Shown piece by piece: positions 60,092-64,000 of a stretch of 64,000 bases of DNA (positions are counted from its first letter, which is position 1; each line of letters opens with the position of its first letter). This DNA is from Pseudomonas chlororaphis (lineage in GTDB: Bacteria; Pseudomonadota; Gammaproteobacteria; Pseudomonadales; Pseudomonadaceae), in contig NZ_MOAL01000004.1 in the NCBI RefSeq assembly GCF_003731765.1, positions 1,674,001 through 1,738,000 on the forward strand. Direction: 5' to 3'. Made by a program: the position numbers and the translations under genes. The notes under the pieces were generated by a model. It saw only the letters and a list, made by a program, of their open reading frames with translations, was not told the origin of the DNA and did not search any database.

Positions 60092-61681
60092 TCACGCACG
60101 GTCGTTGAGCCAGAGGTTTTCAAAGCGCCAGGTGCTGAACAGCGATTCTTCGGCCGCCGCGCCACCGACGCGGGTGGCCACGCTGTCCAGCAGGTCGGCG
60201 TACCCCCAGATCAACAGGCCGCCGCGCTGGTACTGGATCTGCTGGGCCTGGTGCACCAAGGCCTTGCGTTGCTCCAGGTCGGGCTGGGCCATGGCGGCCA
60301 GAAACAGCCGGCTGAACTCGGGGTCGTTGAAATGGGTTTTGTTCGACACGGCAAACGGTGCATCGGTGTGCATGGCGCTGGCCAGGAATGGCGCACCGAT
60401 GCTGCCACCGGTGCTCAGGGTCCAGTCGTTGTGCTGCGGCCCGTCGAAGGTTGCCAGGTCCACCTGGCGAACCTTGAGGGTCACGCCAATGCGCTTGGCC
60501 TGTTCCGCCAGCACCAGGGCCGATGCCAGGCCCGGCCCCGGGGTGGTCACCAGCTCCACTTCGAGGTTTTCCTGGCCGGCCTCCTTGAGCAATTGCGCCG
60601 CCCGCTGCGGGTCGTGGGCCCGAGGGCCAAGGTCGTGGTTGAAGGTCGGGTCGCTGGGGGCATACAGGTCGTTGGCCACCCGGCCCTGGCCATTGAGGGC
60701 GCGGCGCACCAGTTCCTCGCGGTCGGCCAGCAGGCGAAAGGCTTCCCGCACCCGGGGGTCGTTGAAGGGGGGCTTGTCCAGGTTCATGTCGAACGACAGC
60801 CAGTTGCCGGTCACCGATTTCAGCAGCCGTACCCGAGGGTCGCGACGCAGCACCTCCAGTTGTTCGGTGGGCATCACGTTGGCCATGTCGATCTGCCCAG
60901 AACGCAGGGCGGCCAGGCGTGACACCTGGTCCTTGAAGTCGATGATTTCCAGCTCGTCGGCGTAGGGCTTGCCGTCCTTGTAGTAATTCTCGAAACGGGT
61001 GAATAGCGAGCGCTGGCCCGGGGTGAAACTCTTGAGCTTGTAGGGCCCGGCACCCACCGGGTTGGTCACGGGGTGGTAGTCCACCGGGACGATGCCGCCG
61101 AAGTTGACCCAGGTTTCCGCCAGGGGCAGGTAGCTGCGACCCTCGCGAAAGCCCAGGCGCACGGTGCGATTGTCGAGCTTGACCAGGTTGTCGCGGTCCA
61201 CCCAGTGCAGCAGCGCGGCATAGGGCGAGGCCAGTTGTGGGTCGGTCAGGCGGCGGATGGAGAAGATCAGGTCGTCGGCGTCGATGGTCTTGCCGTGGTG
61301 GAATTCCAGGCCCGGGCGCAGGCGCAAGGTCCAGCTGCTGGCGTCGGCATTGGGTTCGGCGAACTCGGCCAGGGCCAGGCGCGGCTGCATGTGCTCGTCC
61401 CATTCCCAGAGTTTGCTGTACAGGGCGAAGCCGCGAATGATCCCGCTGCCGATGGGCTTGTGGGCATCCAGGTTGCCGCTCTGGTTGCCGTCGAGAATGC
61501 CCAGGCGCAGGCGCCCGCCGTACTGCGGCTGAGTGCTGGCGCCGAGGGTGGCGGCCGGTTGCTCGCCGTTCGGGCCACACCCGGCGAGCAGGCTGCTGCC
61601 CAACAGCAACCCGCCACCGAACAGGGCGCTGTGGCTGAGAAAGTCCCGGCGGCTGATCAAGGAACGAGGGTCCTGGCTCAT
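60092..61681 (-). CDS. Dpp-type substrate-binding lipoprotein with Tat-like signal (paralogue)
   Basis: 529 aa, SBP_bac_5 family. It is clearly paralogous to the product of 52869-54440: the same LRLGILDGNQSGNLDAHKP, LAEFAEPNADASSWTLRL and HPVTNPVGAGPYKLKSF segments. The N-terminus has ISRRDFLSHSALFGG (twin arginine) and lipobox LLAGC. AGGAG precedes the ATG. It has no permease or ATPase genes here and may share those of the 54-58 kb transporter. It lies between two LLM monooxygenase genes, 4 nt from the upstream one. Confidence 0.88.
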   Translation of the reverse strand: MSQDPRSLISRRDFLSHSALFGGGLLLGSSLLAGCGPNGEQPAATLGASTQPQYGGRLRLGILDGNQSGNLDAHKPIGSGIIRGFALYSKLWEWDEHMQPRLALAEFAEPNADASSWTLRLRPGLEFHHGKTIDADDLIFSIRRLTDPQLASPYAALLHWVDRDNLVKLDNRTVRLGFREGRSYLPLAETWVNFGGIVPVDYHPVTNPVGAGPYKLKSFTPGQRSLFTRFENYYKDGKPYADELEIIDFKDQVSRLAALRSGQIDMANVMPTEQLEVLRRDPRVRLLKSVTGNWLSFDMNLDKPPFNDPRVREAFRLLADREELVRRALNGQGRVANDLYAPSDPTFNHDLGPRAHDPQRAAQLLKEAGQENLEVELVTTPGPGLASALVLAEQAKRIGVTLKVRQVDLATFDGPQHNDWTLSTGGSIGAPFLASAMHTDAPFAVSNKTHFNDPEFSRLFLAAMAQPDLEQRKALVHQAQQIQYQRGGLLIWGYADLLDSVATRVGGAAAEESLFSTWRFENLWLNDRA

Positions 61682-61685
61682 GGCG

Positions 61686-62894
61686 TCAGGCTCCTGCCGG
61701 GCCGTTGGCGGAGCGCAGTTCCAGGGCAGGCTCCTCGGGGCGGCTCAGTTCGGCGCGCTCGGCGCGAAAGTGCGGGAGGATGTGTTCCCCGAGGCGGTAG
61801 GCCTCTTCCAGGTGCGGGTAGCCGGCGAGAAAGAACAGGTCGATGCCCAGGGCGTTGTATTCGCGAATCCGCTCGACCACGTTGGCGTAGCTGCCCACCA
61901 GGGCGCAGCCCGGCGGAATGCCGATGTAACCGAAGCCGGTCCAGACATTGGGGTGGATAAAAAAGTCCTCGAAGCCCTGGGCTTCGGTCTTTTCGGCGAA
62001 CTGCTCCTCGTAGCTGAGCTTGCGCGCGGTGCGCAGCCCGGCATGGGCGGCCACGGCCTTGACCGCGCCCTTGGCGATGCCTTCGTCGAAGAAGCGCCGA
62101 GCCTCGGTGCGCGCCAGTTCCTCGGTTTCCCGGGTGATGACGTCGATCGACAGGCCAAAGCGGATCTGACTGCGCCCGTACTTCAAGGCGCGTTGGCGAA
62201 TATCGGCAATCAGAGCGGCAATTTCGTCCGGGTGTTCGGCCCGCATCAGGTAGAAATCGGCGTGTTTGGCAGCGAACTCCCGGGCCGGGATCGATGAGCC
62301 AGCGGTGCAGATCAGCGGCAGCTCGGCTTTTTTCAGCGGCCCGCGCAGGCCACCGCCCTCAGCCTGGTAGAAGCGCCCGCTGTAGTGGAAGTTCTCGTTG
62401 TGCCAGTAGCCCTTGACCACGTCCATGAACTCGGTGGCCCGCTCGTAGCGTTCATCGTGGTCGCTGAAATCCCCGACCTGGCGCTGCATGGCGTCGGAGC
62501 CGCCGTTGATGATGTTCCACACCAGGCGGTTGCCGGTGGCGCGCTGGTAGGTGGCGGCCTGCTGCACCGCGACCCAGGGCGTGTAGTGATAGGGCTGGAA
62601 AGCGGTGACGAATTTCAGGCTGCGGGTTTCCCGGGCCAGCAGCGAGCACACGGTCCAGGGCTCTTCGCCGGACGGCGCGTTGACCATCAGTGCGCCGCCG
62701 AAGCCGTTGATTTCCGCGGCCTTGGCAATCTGCCCCAGGTAGTCGATGTAGGTGAAATGGTCACCGACGCTGAAGGCCGATACCGCGCCAGTGCTGGGCC
62801 CGCCACGGTGCCAGTCGCCACGGTTGCGCGGGTCGCCAGGGAGGAATTGGGTTTCGCCGTGCAGGGGCAGGCGGGTGAAGAATTCAATGCTCAT
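61686..62894 (-). CDS. LLM-class flavin-dependent monooxygenase
   Basis: 402 aa, of the same type as the product of 41816-42976 (MSIEFFTRLPLHG versus MSTEFFWRLPLG). Segments: FTYIDYLGQIAKAAEINGFGGALM, VWNIINGGSDAMQ, DHDERYERATEFMDV, GSSIPAREFAAKHADFYLM and VGSYANVVERIREY. GGAG is about 8 nt before the ATG. Second gene visible in the right-edge operon, 15 nt after the lipase-like gene. Substrate unknown. Confidence 0.88.
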   Translation of the reverse strand: MSIEFFTRLPLHGETQFLPGDPRNRGDWHRGGPSTGAVSAFSVGDHFTYIDYLGQIAKAAEINGFGGALMVNAPSGEEPWTVCSLLARETRSLKFVTAFQPYHYTPWVAVQQAATYQRATGNRLVWNIINGGSDAMQRQVGDFSDHDERYERATEFMDVVKGYWHNENFHYSGRFYQAEGGGLRGPLKKAELPLICTAGSSIPAREFAAKHADFYLMRAEHPDEIAALIADIRQRALKYGRSQIRFGLSIDVITRETEELARTEARRFFDEGIAKGAVKAVAAHAGLRTARKLSYEEQFAEKTEAQGFEDFFIHPNVWTGFGYIGIPPGCALVGSYANVVERIREYNALGIDLFFLAGYPHLEEAYRLGEHILPHFRAERAELSRPEEPALELRSANGPAGA

Positions 62895-62909
62895 TCAAGG
62901 GGCTCCGGG

Positions 62910-64000
62910 TCACTGCACGCTAGGGCTGCAGATCGGGGTGATGGGTTGGCCGTTGATGACCTTGTGGGCGAAGGGCACGGAATCCTTGAGCGAGGCGTTG
63001 ACCGTTTCGCTGTGGCCCAGGCCTTTGTAGAGGTGGCCCTCGACCACCGAGCCGGCCTTGCAGGCGTCCTGCATCAGGGCCACTTGGGTGGTGGCGGCCG
63101 GGGTTTTGTCTTCGGCACCGGTGCCGATGAAGATCGGCTGTGGCGCCTTCAGGGTCGGGTACGAGACCTGCTTCTGCCAGGCTGCCAGTTGGTTACCCTG
63201 GTAGTCCTTCTTGGCGTTGGCCGGGGTCAGGCCGACCCCCACCACGTCGCTGACCAGGGCGGCCAGGCAGCTGGTGCGGGCCTGTTCGAATAGGGGCAGG
63301 GCCTTGTCGGTATAGAAGTCGCGAGGGTCGATGCTCGGGTCGTACTGCTGGGCCGCAAGCAGGGTGTAGAAACCGTAGGCCAGGGCCGCGTCGACTTTGT
63401 TCGGGTCCTGTTCGCCGACGTTTTTTGCGCCCACGGTGTAGATCACCCCGGTGCCGATGCTGCCCTTGAGCCCCAGGTCTGGGGCGTAGGTCGGTGCGTA
63501 GGCGGCCGAGGCGAAGGCCCCGGCACCGCCCTGGGACTGGCCGATCACCAGCACTTTGTTGGCCAGGCCCGGAACCCCGGCGACCACCGCCTTGGCCGCA
63601 TCGAGGATGCCGTAGGCGGCCATACGGTTGTTCAGCAGCGGATGGCCGCCGGGCACGCCCAGGCCCTGGTAGTCGGTGGCGACAATGGCGAAACCTTCGT
63701 CCAGCCAGCGGCTCAGGTACTGCACGTCACGGTAGGAACGACCTTGCCACGAGGGCGCGCAGACATCCGCCACGCCCACGGTGCCGTGGCCCCAGGTGGC
63801 GACCGGCCAACCGCCGGCCGGGGCCTTGCCTTTGGGCAGGAACAGGGTGCCGGAGACCACGATCGGGGTCTTGTTGTCGATGCCATCGGTGGAGCTGTAG
63901 AGAATCCGTTGGGCGCTGGCGGCGTTGGGCAGGCTCAGGGTCTTTTCCAGGGGCTCGCTGCGCAGCAGTTTGCCCGGGCTGGCGGGGATGGCGTCGGCCC
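62910..64000 (-). CDS. Secretory-lipase-like alpha/beta hydrolase (5' end beyond window)
   Basis: At least 363 codons are open to the right edge, so the true start and any signal peptide are outside. The nucleophile elbow GQSQG (VIGQSQGGAG), GHG near AVATWGHGTVGVAD and a late GLGHSETV, probably carrying the catalytic His, fit the LIP-type secretory lipase group of serine hydrolases. Two Cys pairs (DVCAPSW, ARTSCLA, DACKAG, PICSP) suggest disulfides in an exported protein. It is in one operon with two monooxygenases and a binding protein, so it may release a sulfur-bearing acid from an ester before uptake. That role is inference. Confidence 0.8.
   Translation of the reverse strand, partial: ADAIPASPGKLLRSEPLEKTLSLPNAASAQRILYSSTDGIDNKTPIVVSGTLFLPKGKAPAGGWPVATWGHGTVGVADVCAPSWQGRSYRDVQYLSRWLDEGFAIVATDYQGLGVPGGHPLLNNRMAAYGILDAAKAVVAGVPGLANKVLVIGQSQGGAGAFASAAYAPTYAPDLGLKGSIGTGVIYTVGAKNVGEQDPNKVDAALAYGFYTLLAAQQYDPSIDPRDFYTDKALPLFEQARTSCLAALVSDVVGVGLTPANAKKDYQGNQLAAWQKQVSYPTLKAPQPIFIGTGAEDKTPAATTQVALMQDACKAGSVVEGHLYKGLGHSETVNASLKDSVPFAHKVINGQPITPICSPSVQ

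Overview
High-G+C chromosome segment from a Pseudomonas, most likely the P. fluorescens lineage. The signs are many REP/REPIN palindromes of the GTAGGAGC-type with their own REP-associated tyrosine transposase, an OprD-family porin, and abundant sulfonate/sulfone-acquisition genes. No rRNA, tRNA, CRISPR or prophage was seen. Almost the whole window from about 5.5 kb onward looks like an organosulfur scavenging island.

Layout. 1-4.3 kb (minus): a signalling cluster with a cut-off membrane protein, an EAL response regulator and a hybrid histidine kinase, followed by an aldo/keto reductase. 5.6-9.4 kb (plus): SsuF-like TOBE protein, 2OG-Fe(II) oxygenase and a MetQNI-like transporter. 9.75 kb: a protein that is about 43% Met and 9% Cys. 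10.3-11.1 kb: XRE-cupin regulator coupled to a 53-aa ORF. 11.3-13.9 kb: SsuABC-like operon. 14.3-22 kb: orphan SsuA-like protein, then a sugar-type ABC system with a porin. 22.4-28.4 kb: Liv-type ABC operon headed by a degenerate AMP-binding protein. 28.4-29.6 kb: GGDEF protein. 29.8-33.7 kb: DszA-like monooxygenase and an ABC importer with two permeases and no binding protein. 34.4-39.3 kb: two TonB receptors. 39.6-43 kb: two DszB-like proteins and an LLM monooxygenase. 43.6-47.2 kb: heterodimeric ABC exporter. 47.7-49 kb: SfnB/DszC-like oxidoreductase, divergent from a 49.4-58.2 kb plus-strand run (DszB-like desulfinase, class II aldolase-like protein, LLM monooxygenase, Dpp-type transporter). 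58.4 kb: RAYT transposase. 59-64 kb: two LLM monooxygenases, a Tat lipoprotein binding protein and a secretory-lipase-like hydrolase.

How it works together. Nine -24/-12 (sigma54) promoter sequences were found by eye. Every one is accompanied by one to three copies of a 16-bp palindrome, TGYTG-N6-CARCA, mostly about 70-175 bp upstream. They head most of the transport and desulfurization operons on both strands, so the island appears to be one sigma54 regulon. SfnR, the known sigma54 activator of sulfone use in Pseudomonas, is the obvious candidate regulator but is not encoded here. A second class of promoter carries TTTTATGGAATAAAA instead.

The enzyme content parallels the Dsz (4S) logic of aromatic desulfurization: a DszC-family oxidoreductase, a DszA-family flavin monooxygenase and three cytoplasmic DszB-family desulfinase homologues, one with its catalytic Cys replaced by Ser. 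With five LLM monooxygenases, at least six import systems and two TonB receptors, this suggests uptake and C-S cleavage of several organosulfur substrates. Substrates are inferred from family and context only.
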